Source of the DNA: JBOEGW01 sp050633625
GTDB lineage: Bacteria; Pseudomonadota; Alphaproteobacteria; Rhodobacterales; Rhodobacteraceae
Assembly (NCBI GenBank): GCA_050633625.1
Contig: JBOEGW010000003.1
Location: forward strand, 124,001 to 188,000
DNA length: 64,000 nucleotides
Reading direction: 5' to 3'
Made by a program: the position numbers and the translations under genes. Under the pieces are notes generated by a model. It searched no databases, was not told the DNA's origin, and worked only from the letters and a program-made list of their open reading frames with translations. Below are positions 51,715 to 59,795 of the stretch, piece after piece (the stretch's first letter is position 1; every line of letters begins with the position of its first letter).

Positions 51715-52001
51715 TATTCCACCACCTTCGGCACAGCAAAAAAGCCTTCGCGCGCATCGGGCGCGTTTTTCAAGATTTGGTCCTGATAGCCCCCGTCCGT
51801 CACCTCATCGGCGCGGCGCGGCAATGCCATGGGCGTCACTGAGGTCATCGGCTCAATCCCGTCCACATTCACCTCATTGAGCTGTTCAATGAAGCCCAGA
51901 ATCGTGTTGAATTCATCGGCAAGCGCGGGCAGCGCGTCCTCTTCGACGCGGATGCGCGCCAGATGCGCCACTTTGCGCGCGGTTTCAATGTCGATGGACA
52001 T
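51714..52001 (-). CDS. gatC: Aspartyl/glutamyl-tRNA amidotransferase subunit C
   Basis: A 95-residue protein with the GatC pattern: KVAHLARIRVEEDALPALADEFNTILGFIEQLNEVNVDGIEPMTSV. It joins GatA and GatB. It overlaps gatA, so the two are co-translated. GGAGACATGCC lies upstream of the start. Confidence 0.96.
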   Translation of the reverse strand: MSIDIETARKVAHLARIRVEEDALPALADEFNTILGFIEQLNEVNVDGIEPMTSVTPMALPRRADEVTDGGYQDQILKNAPDAREGFFAVPKVVE

Positions 52002-52033
52002 GGCATGTCTCCCGGTTGGGTTTTGCCGATGGT

Positions 52034-52702
52034 TTAGCGCTGCAACGCCTCGCCCGCAAGCATATGACGGCGGTAGGTTTCAATGAACCATCCCAGCATC
52101 AAACCGTTGATCAAATGCCACAGAAAATGTGTGCCATGGGGCCAAGTTGCGCACAGGGGCATATCGACAGTGCGCAGGGTCAAAGAGAGGACCATCAAGG
52201 CAAGCGCCGCACCCAAGCGTTGCGCAGTTTGGGGATGGTGGCGGGATATCCAAGCCAAGAGCCCAGCAAGAAAGAGGGGAATCGGAAGATAGGCGGCACT
52301 TGAGCCGACAAAATCAAGCCGCGCAAACAACGGCCCCATCAGCGCGGTGAACCCCAAGAACCCCAGCACGATCAATGCACTTTTGACACGGTTCTGCCCC
52401 ATCACATCATGGCTCAACGCGAAAATATAAAGCAGCACAAAGGCAATAATGGGCGCAACATCCGCAAGCATCGCCCAGGTCGTGGCGAAGGTGTGGAAAG
52501 CGAAAGAGCCAAAGGCGAGCACCAGCAAAATCCAGCTGAGGGCGCGCGCCATCATGCGCCCGGCCGCCATCGAGCGGGTCCAGTCCAGCAGGACAAGTGC
52601 AGCGATCAGGAAGGCCGCGTTGGTCACGGCATTGAGCGGCTCGGCCCAAAAGCGCATGTCTAGTCGTTCGCAGTAATTATCGACTTGCGCCATCCATTCC
52701 AT
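52034..52702 (-). CDS. Ceramidase-like (CREST) membrane protein
   Basis: A 222-residue protein with seven TM segments. WAEPLNAVTNAAFLIAALV, SFAFHTFATTWAMLADVAPI and HFLWHLINGLMLG give the conserved S..H, D and H..H pattern of CREST-family (alkaline ceramidase/PAQR-like) hydrolases, with zinc-ligand His. The start at 52702 is preferred (GGGGA upstream). Bacterial members are uncharacterised. The gene is divergent from the UPF0173 hydrolase. Confidence 0.84.
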   Translation of the reverse strand: MEWMAQVDNYCERLDMRFWAEPLNAVTNAAFLIAALVLLDWTRSMAAGRMMARALSWILLVLAFGSFAFHTFATTWAMLADVAPIIAFVLLYIFALSHDVMGQNRVKSALIVLGFLGFTALMGPLFARLDFVGSSAAYLPIPLFLAGLLAWISRHHPQTAQRLGAALALMVLSLTLRTVDMPLCATWPHGTHFLWHLINGLMLGWFIETYRRHMLAGEALQR

Positions 52703-52760
52703 TTGGCATCCCCTATGAGAGTGGTAACGTGACGCTAACATAGATTTAAAGAGGTGCATT

Positions 52761-53453
52761 ATGAATATAATTTGGCTTGGACATGCTTCATTTCGGTTGG
52801 AAATTGGCGGTCAGGTTTTGTTGATTGATCCCTGGCTTGAGGGCAATCCGATGTTGGACGAAAGCCAGTATGAGGCAGCACTTGCGGGCGCGACACATGT
52901 GCTTGTGACCCATGGTCATTCCGATCACGCCGCCTCGGTGCCTCAGATTTGTAAGACCTACGACATCCCCTGTGTTGGCATTTATGACCTGATGCAGTGG
53001 TGGGCCGAAAAGTATGACCTCACCACGATGGGATTTAACAAAGGGGGCACTGTAGACCTTGGGGGTGTGAAGGTGACGATGGTGAACGCCGCCCACAGCT
53101 CGGCGCAACAATCCGCAAATGGCCCAATCTATATGGGGCATGAAGCGGGCTACATGATCGAGGCGGAAGGGCATGTGATCTATGTGTCCGGGGACACCGA
53201 TATTATGGCCGATATGGAATGGATGGGCGAAGTGCATGCGCCAGACATTGGGATTCTATGTGCGGGTGGGCATTTCACGATGGATATGGCGCGCGCATCT
53301 TATGCGGCGCGCAAATATTTCAACTTCAAGACGGTGATCCCCTGTCATTATCGGACATTTCCACTGCTGGAGCAGAATGCGGATTTGATGAAACAGGTTT
53401 TGACGGATGTTGATGTGATTGAGCCGGACGTGATGCAGGCGATTGTGATTTAG
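52761..53453 (+). CDS. Metal-dependent hydrolase, UPF0173/UlaG-like
   Basis: A 230-residue metallo-beta-lactamase-fold hydrolase. WLGHASFRLEIGGQVLLIDPWLEGNP at the N-terminus, the metal motif THGHSDHAA (HxHxDH), VNAAHSS, and DTDIMADM near residue 135 followed by CHYRTFP. This is the UPF0173 family. Substrate unknown. The gene ends 5 bases before a dispersed repeat copy. Confidence 0.9.
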   Translation: MNIIWLGHASFRLEIGGQVLLIDPWLEGNPMLDESQYEAALAGATHVLVTHGHSDHAASVPQICKTYDIPCVGIYDLMQWWAEKYDLTTMGFNKGGTVDLGGVKVTMVNAAHSSAQQSANGPIYMGHEAGYMIEAEGHVIYVSGDTDIMADMEWMGEVHAPDIGILCAGGHFTMDMARASYAARKYFNFKTVIPCHYRTFPLLEQNADLMKQVLTDVDVIEPDVMQAIVI

Positions 53454-53458
53454 CGGAT

Positions 53459-53505
53459 GGGGGCTCTGCCCCCAAACCCCCGAGGTATTTGCGAACCAAA
53501 GAAGC
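53459..53505 (+). repeat. Dispersed repeat copy A (hairpin + GAGGTATTTG tail)
   Basis: Hairpin GGGGGC-TCT-GCCCCC (53459-53473), then AAACCCCCGAGGTATTTGCGAACCAAAGAAGC. It lies between the UPF0173 gene and tadA, right after a stop codon. Related copies are at 47467-47527 and, more degraded, at 40022-40055. Similar sequences are, from memory, common between genes in roseobacters. Confidence 0.7.
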
Positions 53506-53526
53506 GCATCTGGGCAGTTATGCGGG

Positions 53527-53976
53527 CTAGCGTTTGGACTGGAAGAAGTCTTTCAGGAGCGCTTCAGCGGGAGCGGCTGCGATCCCGTCGTAGATTTCGG
53601 GGGTGTGATGGCATTGTGGGTGGCTGAACACGCGCGCACCGTGTTCGGTGCCGCCAGATTTGGGATCGGAAGCGCCGTAATAGAGCCGATTGATGCGTGC
53701 TGCGGAAATGGCGCCGGCGCACATCGGACAGGGTTCAAGGGTGACATAGAGATCATGCCCCGAAAGACGTTCTTGCCCAATACGCTCACAGGCCGCGCGG
53801 ATCACCAGCACTTCTGCATGGGCGGTGGGATCGTTCAATTCGCGCGTGCGATTGCCAGCGCGCGCAAGCAGCGCGCCGCCGGGTCCGATCACCGCGGCAC
53901 CCACAGGAACCTCGCCGCGCGCCGCAGCCGCACGCGCTTCCTCCAGGGCTATATCCATGAATGATTTAAAGCTCAT
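53527..53976 (-). CDS. tadA: tRNA-specific adenosine deaminase
   Basis: A 149-residue deaminase that makes inosine at wobble position 34 of tRNA-Arg(ACG). Zinc motif TAHAEVLVIRAA (HAE) and PCPMCAGAISAARI (PCxxC) are intact. MSFKSFMDIALEEARAAAARGEVPVGA is the usual roseobacter N-terminus and sets the start; no good ribosome site is seen. It is divergent from the RluB-like gene. Confidence 0.95.
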   Translation of the reverse strand: MSFKSFMDIALEEARAAAARGEVPVGAAVIGPGGALLARAGNRTRELNDPTAHAEVLVIRAACERIGQERLSGHDLYVTLEPCPMCAGAISAARINRLYYGASDPKSGGTEHGARVFSHPQCHHTPEIYDGIAAAPAEALLKDFFQSKR

Positions 53977-54038
53977 GCATCTATGTTGCACCATTGATCC
54001 AGCTTGCCAAGACCGCGACGCGCGCCTAGGAGAGAGCC

Positions 54039-55139
54039 ATGACAGATAAGCCTTCCTCCCCCGCTGGCGACCGGATCGCCAAAGTGCTGTCGCGCGCTGG
54101 TGTTGCCAGCCGCCGCGAAGCCGAACGCATGATTGAAGCGGGGCGCGTGCGCGTGAACGGTGAGGTGATCACCAGCCCCGCTCTGAACGTCACCCCTCGT
54201 GATGCGATTATGGTGGATGAATTTGAGGTGGGAGCCCCGGAGCCTGCGCGTTTATGGCTCTACCACAAACCCCTTGGGCTTGTGACAACGGAGCGCGACG
54301 AAAAGGGCCGGGAAACCGTGTTTGACGCCCTGCCAAAGGACATGCCGCGTGTGATGAGCGTGGGGCGGCTGGATTTGAACTCTGAGGGGCTTTTGCTTCT
54401 GACAAATGACGGCGAGATCAAGCGCAAACTCGAACTGCCATCAACAGGCTGGACCCGCAAGTATCGGGTGCGCGTGCGGGGAAATCCTTCTGAGGACGAT
54501 CTGACGCCGCTGAGACGCGGGATTGTTGTGGACGGTGAACGGTTTCAGCCGATGGTGATTTCGCTGGACCGTCATCAAGGCGCAAATGCCTGGCTTACCG
54601 TGTCGTTGCAAGAGGGCAAGAACCGCGAAATTCGCCGGGCGATGGAGGCCGTGGGCCTTGTGGTGAACCGGCTATTGCGGGTGTCTTATGGTCCTTTTCG
54701 GCTTGAGGATTTGAAGCCGGGAGAGGTTGAAGAACTGCGTGCTAAAGTCGTGCGGGACCAACTCGGCCTCGCGCCTTTGCCTGAGGATGCCGATGATCCT
54801 TCAAAGCCGATCGGAAAACCCGGCGCAAAACCGCAGCGCGGCAAACCCCAGCGCAGCCGCAAATCAGCGCCGCCGCGTGGCAAGCCTGATCCTGTGGCAA
54901 CCTTCAAGGCGGAGGGCAATCGCTTTGGAAAATCCGGTGAGAGCTCAAGCCGCAAACCCAGCGATCGCCCGTTTGGAAAACGGTTCGGCAATCCGGCACA
55001 TTCCGGGGCGGATTTGGATGAGGATGACGGGTTTGCGCGCAAAAAATCCCGTGGCGGGCAGCGCAAAGGCCCTCACAAACCCGGCTCAGGTAAATCCGGT
55101 CCGCGCCGATCCCCCCCGCGCGGCAAGACCCGCAAATAA
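54039..55139 (+). CDS. RsuA/RluB-type pseudouridine synthase with long basic tail
   Basis: A 366-residue protein. S4 RNA-binding domain (residues about 10-60, DRIAKVLSRAGVASRREAERMIEAGRVRVNG), then the catalytic domain with VGRLDLNSEGLLLLTNDG (catalytic Asp in GRLD) and EGKNREIRRAMEAVGLVVNRLLRV. This fits RluB, which modifies 23S rRNA. The last 120 residues are Lys/Arg/Gly/Ser-rich and disordered (RGKPQRSRKSAPPRGKP, KKSRGGQRKGPHKPGSGKSG). The ATG has GGAGAG upstream. Confidence 0.92.
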   Translation: MTDKPSSPAGDRIAKVLSRAGVASRREAERMIEAGRVRVNGEVITSPALNVTPRDAIMVDEFEVGAPEPARLWLYHKPLGLVTTERDEKGRETVFDALPKDMPRVMSVGRLDLNSEGLLLLTNDGEIKRKLELPSTGWTRKYRVRVRGNPSEDDLTPLRRGIVVDGERFQPMVISLDRHQGANAWLTVSLQEGKNREIRRAMEAVGLVVNRLLRVSYGPFRLEDLKPGEVEELRAKVVRDQLGLAPLPEDADDPSKPIGKPGAKPQRGKPQRSRKSAPPRGKPDPVATFKAEGNRFGKSGESSSRKPSDRPFGKRFGNPAHSGADLDEDDGFARKKSRGGQRKGPHKPGSGKSGPRRSPPRGKTRK

Positions 55140-55421
55140 CCACCCCTGGCGGGTTGGGAGCGCAAAAATGATGCGGCACGCGTATTTTTCCCCGTGAAAC
55201 CAACCCACTGCACCCCCACCTAACAGATAGGCGGAGCCTTGCGGCTGCGCGCAAAGCAGGGGTTTTGCGCTGGCTACAACCGAAAATCGGTCTTATACCT
55301 TGGTCTAAGAGGGAATTTTCCGCCAATTGGGGGTGTTTATGTCCGGCACCGGACTACAGAAAATGTCATATTTTCTTCTTGTGGCTCTGATTTTGTATGT
55401 CGCACTGACAGGGGGCGGCTG
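55140..55421. other. Intergenic region before the XpaC-TelA operon
   Basis: About 280 bases hold no convincing gene. The last 100 bases are AT-richer (AAAATGTCATATTTTCTTCTTGTG) and likely contain the operon promoter. The frame of xpaC is open through this region from 55239, but the start there would lack a ribosome site. Confidence 0.5.
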
Positions 55422-56327
55422 ATGGCACAGCGATATGGTGGAAAGTTCAGCCCAGACGGGGCGCAGACGGCGTCGGAGCGCAATAATCCTGTGCCACGCG
55501 CTTCGCCCTATGAGGGCAAGCGGGCCGCGAAAGCGGGCGCGCGGGTGAATTTCTTGTTTCTTGCGCCTCTGCCTTTGGCGATTTCGGCGTTCTTTGGCGA
55601 CTCCACAACATTGGCGGGCAAGCTCATCGCCTTTGGCCTTCTCATTTTGGCAGCTTGGTTGACGCGCGAAGGCGTGTTTGCGCATGAGGCCTATAACGCT
55701 CGAAAAATCGCGCGCCGCCCGGCTCTGCCGCGCAAAATCTTTGGCGCTGTCTTGTTGGGTGCGGGGCTTGGACTGGCCGGTTTCATGGGCGGCGGCGCTG
55801 GGAATGCCATCATCTTTGCGCTGCTGGGCGCGGCTCTGCACCTTTTCGCTTTCGGTCTTGATCCGCTGAAGAACAAAGGCATGGAGGGCATTGATGCGTT
55901 TCAAACGGACCGTGTTGCGCGCGCTGTCACCGAGGCCGAAAAGCATCTGGCAGCCATGTCGGACGCGATCCTACGCGCCCATGATCCTGCGCTTATGCGG
56001 CGTGTTGAAAGCTTCCAATTCACGGCACGTCAGATGTTTCGCACGCTGGAAGACGACCCAACGGACCTCAGCGGTGCGCGCAAGTATTTGACAGTTTATT
56101 TGAAGGGCGCGCGCGAGGCGACGAGCAAGTTTGCCGACATTTATGCGCGCAGCAAAAGCCCCGAAACCCGCGCAGACTACGTGGCGCTTCTGGACGATCT
56201 GGAGGCCAATTTCGCTGGGCGTACCCAGAAGATGCTCTCCAACGATCACACGGATCTCAACATCGAAATTGACGTGCTGCGCGAACGGCTTTCGCGCGAG
56301 GGCGTAGCCCTGAACCCTGACGCATAA
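55422..56327 (+). CDS. XpaC family protein (5-bromo-4-chloroindolyl phosphate hydrolysis)
   Basis: A 301-residue protein. Residues 45-140 hold about four hydrophobic segments in two hairpins (NFLFLAPLPLAISAFFG, LIAFGLLILAAWLT, IFGAVLLGAGLGLAGFMG, AIIFALLGAALHLFAFGLD). A long helical cytosolic domain follows (DAFQTDRVARAVTEAEKHLAAMSDAI ... RQMFRTLEDDPTDLSGARKYLTVYLKGAREAT). This is the XpaC family, almost always next to telA. I chose ATG 55422 (AGGGGGC upstream). First gene of the operon. Confidence 0.88.
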   Translation: MAQRYGGKFSPDGAQTASERNNPVPRASPYEGKRAAKAGARVNFLFLAPLPLAISAFFGDSTTLAGKLIAFGLLILAAWLTREGVFAHEAYNARKIARRPALPRKIFGAVLLGAGLGLAGFMGGGAGNAIIFALLGAALHLFAFGLDPLKNKGMEGIDAFQTDRVARAVTEAEKHLAAMSDAILRAHDPALMRRVESFQFTARQMFRTLEDDPTDLSGARKYLTVYLKGAREATSKFADIYARSKSPETRADYVALLDDLEANFAGRTQKMLSNDHTDLNIEIDVLRERLSREGVALNPDA

Positions 56328-56338
56328 GGACAAATTCC

Positions 56339-57529
56339 ATGGATGACAAAACACACGAAAATGCCAAGGCCGACACAGTTGCCGTGAGCGAAATCGCCGC
56401 GATCGCCCTGCCGGAGCCGAAAAACGCGCTTGTGGTGATCGACGAAGCTGACGCCGCGACAAAAGAGGCGATTGCCAAGCGCATTGGCGAAATTGACATG
56501 ACAAATTCGCAGTCCATTATTGAATTTGGCTCTGGTGCGCAGGCTGAATTGCAAGTGATCAGTCAAGAAATGCTGACGGGCGTGCGCAACAAGGATGTTG
56601 GGCCAGCGGGCGACAGCCTGCGCAATATTGTCACCACAATTCGCGGCTTTTCGGTGAGCGAACTGGACATGCGCCGCGAACGCAGCTTTTGGGAAAAACT
56701 GCTCGGCCGGGCGGCACCGGCGGCGAAATTCGCCGCGCGCTATGAGACAGTGCAAAGCCAGATCGACAAGGTGACGGACACGCTCTTGGATCACGAGCAT
56801 ACTTTGCTCAAGGACATTAAGTCCCTTGATGTTCTGTATGAGAAAACCCTCGATTTTTATGACGAACTGGCGCTGTATATCGCGGCGGGCGAAGAGAAGC
56901 TCAAAGAGCTGGACACCGAAACAATCCCCGCGAAAGCCGCGGAAGTCGACGCTGCGCCGGAGGATCAAGGGGTGATCAAAGCGCAGGAATTGCGCGACTT
57001 GCGCGCCGCGCGCGACGACCTTGAACGCCGGGTGCACGACCTCAAATTGACCCGCCAAGTGACGATGCAATCCTTGCCTTCCATTCGGCTTGTCCAAGAA
57101 AACGACAAATCGCTCGTCACAAAAATCAACTCGACTTTGGTCAACACAGTGCCGCTTTGGGAAACGCAATTGGCGCAGGCCGTCACGATCCAACGCTCCG
57201 CAGAAGCCGCGGCGGCTGTGAAAGATGCGAACGACTTAACCAATGAACTGCTGACCTCCAACGCGAAGAACTTGCGCGAAGCCAACAAAATGGTACGTCA
57301 GGAAATGGAACGCGGGGTGTTTGACATCGAAGCCATCAAGACAGCCAATGCGGACTTGATTGCCACTGTCGAGGAAAGCCTTGCGATTGCCGACGAGGGC
57401 AAAGCCAAGCGCGCCGCAGCCGAAGAAGAGCTTCAGACGATGGAACGCGAACTCAAGGAAACGCTGGCCTCCGCGAAGGCACGCGGGACCGCATCGGGCC
57501 ACGAAATTGGCGCGTCGGTGCCCGAGTGA
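56339..57529 (+). CDS. TelA/toxic anion resistance family protein
   Basis: A 396-residue, largely coiled-coil protein. The core GSGAQAELQVISQEMLTGVRNKDVGPAGDSL and the RERSFWEKLLGR segment (FWxKL) mark the TelA (KlaA) family. Central and C-terminal helices (DKVTDTLLDHEHTLLKDIKSLDVLYEKTLDFYDELALYIAAGE) are typical. Family members give tellurite and cell-envelope-drug tolerance in some bacteria; mechanism unknown. It lies 11 bases after xpaC, and its stop overlaps the start of the next gene (TGATG). Confidence 0.94.
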   Translation: MDDKTHENAKADTVAVSEIAAIALPEPKNALVVIDEADAATKEAIAKRIGEIDMTNSQSIIEFGSGAQAELQVISQEMLTGVRNKDVGPAGDSLRNIVTTIRGFSVSELDMRRERSFWEKLLGRAAPAAKFAARYETVQSQIDKVTDTLLDHEHTLLKDIKSLDVLYEKTLDFYDELALYIAAGEEKLKELDTETIPAKAAEVDAAPEDQGVIKAQELRDLRAARDDLERRVHDLKLTRQVTMQSLPSIRLVQENDKSLVTKINSTLVNTVPLWETQLAQAVTIQRSAEAAAAVKDANDLTNELLTSNAKNLREANKMVRQEMERGVFDIEAIKTANADLIATVEESLAIADEGKAKRAAAEEELQTMERELKETLASAKARGTASGHEIGASVPE

Positions 57530-58476
57530 TGGGCGTGCGGGCATTCACAGTTCTGGCGCTGGCGGGGGCAACCTTGCTGGCGGGCTGTGACATGCCCACA
57601 CGCCATGCGGCCCTAACATCCCCGCAGCCTGTCGCGCGCCCCCAGCAATCGGTTGCACCGGCTGCTGTCAACGGCACAATGTCACTTGGTCTTGTCGATT
57701 ATTATGGCCGTTTACAGGCCGCGCTTTTGGCGCGGGGATTACTGCGCACGGACCCAGGAGGGGCCGACACGCCTTATGGGCCGCGAGAATTGGTTCGAAA
57801 CTTCCAACGTATTGCTTTTTATGAGGAATACTCGGATGCCGGTGGCAAGCTCGTTGCGCAAGAAAGCGCCTCGCGGCTGCATCGTTGGGACAAGCCTGTA
57901 CGACTCACTGTTGAGTTTGGTGGGGCGGTGCCCGCGCGAAATCGTGCCAAAGACACAGCAGAAGTCCGCCGGTTTGCCAAGCAGCTTTCAAACGCCTCCG
58001 GTCACCCGGTTTCGGTCGGGGATGGGGGGAATTTCCATGTGTTTTTCGTCTCTGAAGACGAACGTCGCGCGCTTGGCCCTCGCTTGCGTCAAATCATGCC
58101 GGGGATCTCCTCTACGGCGCTTTCGACGGTCATCAACATGCCGCGCGACACCTATTGCCTTGCGTTTGCGACCGACCCGGAACGCGACGGCACCTATAGT
58201 CAGGCCGTTGCTGTGATCCGCGCCGAACACCCGGACCTGATGCGCGCGTCTTGTATCCAAGAGGAAATCGCGCAGGGGCTTGGCCTTTCCAATGATTACC
58301 CGCTCGCACGCCCTTCCATTTTTAATGACGACGAAGAATTTGGCTTTCTCACAAGTCATGACGAATACCTTCTCAAAATGCTTTATGACCGCCGTTTGCG
58401 CCCCGGTATGAGCGAAACCGAAGCCCGCCCGATTGTTGAGGACATCGCCGGGGAATTGATCGGTGGAAATGTTTGA
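57529..58476 (+). CDS. DUF2927 lipoprotein
   Basis: A 315-residue protein with a lipobox (ATLLAGC). After a short disordered stretch comes the DUF2927 domain: VDYYGRLQAALLARGLLRTDPGG, LVRNFQRIAFYEEYS, LHRWDKPVRLTVEFG, NFHVFFVSEDERR, IQEEIAQGLGLSNDYPLARPSIFNDDEEFGFLTSHDEYLLKMLYDRRLRPGM. The EEIAQGLGL-x-ND helix recalls metalloprotease-like zinc sites, but the motif is incomplete and function is unknown. ATG 57529 overlaps the telA stop; GTG at 57526 is an alternative. Confidence 0.88.
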   Translation: MGVRAFTVLALAGATLLAGCDMPTRHAALTSPQPVARPQQSVAPAAVNGTMSLGLVDYYGRLQAALLARGLLRTDPGGADTPYGPRELVRNFQRIAFYEEYSDAGGKLVAQESASRLHRWDKPVRLTVEFGGAVPARNRAKDTAEVRRFAKQLSNASGHPVSVGDGGNFHVFFVSEDERRALGPRLRQIMPGISSTALSTVINMPRDTYCLAFATDPERDGTYSQAVAVIRAEHPDLMRASCIQEEIAQGLGLSNDYPLARPSIFNDDEEFGFLTSHDEYLLKMLYDRRLRPGMSETEARPIVEDIAGELIGGNV

Positions 58477-58501
58477 GGCCCATATTTGAAAGCCCATTAT
58501 C

Positions 58502-59128
58502 ATGAGTGACGCGGACGCAGAAACACGCCCCCAACCGCCAGCGCAAACGCTGAGTGCTGCGCAGGATTGGATCGTGCGTGAAGCCGGATATGAGGCTGAA
58601 TGGCGCGATCATGGCATCCTCAATTTCCCCTCCGCCTCCTTCTTTATGGGCGCGCCCTTGTCGCAGGAAGGTGACGAGGTGAGCACGCCCATCCGCCCGC
58701 CGTTGACCCTGTTCAAGCTCAAGACATATGGCGCCAACCAGATTGGACCGAACTGTATGGTCTGGCTCGAAGCGAGCGGTGAAATCCCGGCGCGCCTTGG
58801 CCCGTGTTATGCTGTGTCTTTGGACCGTGGCGTGCTGGCGATTGGTGATATTGCGGCCAGTCGTGCGCTTGCGGCACTGCCAAGCGAAACCCGCGACCAC
58901 ACCTTGAAGTCACAGGTCCGCGCGCCTCATTTTGTGAGCCTGTTGGATGTGCCTGGCGGGGCGGGACGCATTTTCTTTGCTTCCGGGGGGGATCGCGAAC
59001 AGGTCATCGCTGCCACTGTGTTGAGCGAGGACGGCGCTGTCAGCGGCATCCTGATCGACTTTGTTGGGCGCGCGCTCGACGGGGAACACACGGCGATTTC
59101 TCTCAACTCAGAAGGGGCAACACCGTGA
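58502..59128 (+). CDS. Operon protein A: cytosolic paralogue of unknown family
   Basis: A 208-residue protein without signal peptide. It shares its plan with the next gene: HGILNFPSASFFMGAP (like FGTLDFPSGQIFIGDP), MVWLEASGEIPARLGPCYAVSLDRGVLAIGDIAASRALAALP (like MVWLEVAGTTPATRGDSYDFGVDAASFALGDLSGGQALVALG) and GAVSGILIDFVGRALDGEHTA (like GALSGILIDIRGNPKTGKYI). I recognise no named family. It overlaps the next gene's GTG start by four bases. Confidence 0.75.
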   Translation: MSDADAETRPQPPAQTLSAAQDWIVREAGYEAEWRDHGILNFPSASFFMGAPLSQEGDEVSTPIRPPLTLFKLKTYGANQIGPNCMVWLEASGEIPARLGPCYAVSLDRGVLAIGDIAASRALAALPSETRDHTLKSQVRAPHFVSLLDVPGGAGRIFFASGGDREQVIAATVLSEDGAVSGILIDFVGRALDGEHTAISLNSEGATP

Positions 59129-59778
59129 AGCACCTTTTCAAAGCAGCTTTTATGATGGCCGTCCTTTTTGCGTTCCCCGCACATGCGGACCGCTCCAAAG
59201 CGCTTGCCTGGTTGCAATCGCAAAGCGAGACAAACGGCCATTGGAAGGCCTTTGGAACGCTCGATTTTCCGTCCGGCCAAATCTTTATTGGCGATCCCAC
59301 TTGGGGCGACGACTATCATATTCGCTGGCCCCAAAAGGCCCCGGCGGACAGCGTCGATGTCTATGTCTATCGGCGCTTAGATGGAACCAACCTTATGGTT
59401 TGGCTGGAGGTCGCGGGCACCACACCGGCGACCCGAGGAGACTCCTATGATTTTGGCGTGGACGCTGCTTCTTTCGCCTTGGGAGATCTGTCCGGCGGGC
59501 AGGCGCTGGTGGCGCTTGGCGAACGATGGCAAGACATGGGACGAGGCGATAGCTTTGAGTTCATCGCGCCGCATCTTCAATCAAGCCGCACGCCCGCAAA
59601 ATGGCTCCCAATCCCCGGCTCCAACACGCGCATTTTTCTTGCGGGCACGGGAACAGATGGCGGCTTTGCGGGCGTCTGGCTCTATGATAAAAACGGTGCA
59701 CTCTCTGGTATCTTGATCGACATCAGGGGCAATCCGAAAACCGGAAAATACATCGACACCGCGCTTCCCAAAAAGTGA
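59125..59778 (+). CDS. Operon protein B: secreted paralogue of protein A
   Basis: A 217-residue protein with signal peptide (residues 1-21, FAFPAHA|D) and GTG start inside the stop of protein A. The mature domain matches protein A in order and spacing, so the pair arose by duplication and now sits on both sides of the inner membrane. The segment FIAPHLQSSRTPAKWLPIPGSNTRIFLAG is also shared in part. Function unknown. Confidence 0.78.
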   Translation: MKHLFKAAFMMAVLFAFPAHADRSKALAWLQSQSETNGHWKAFGTLDFPSGQIFIGDPTWGDDYHIRWPQKAPADSVDVYVYRRLDGTNLMVWLEVAGTTPATRGDSYDFGVDAASFALGDLSGGQALVALGERWQDMGRGDSFEFIAPHLQSSRTPAKWLPIPGSNTRIFLAGTGTDGGFAGVWLYDKNGALSGILIDIRGNPKTGKYIDTALPKK

Positions 59779-59795
59779 CTTTGAAAGGAACAAAC

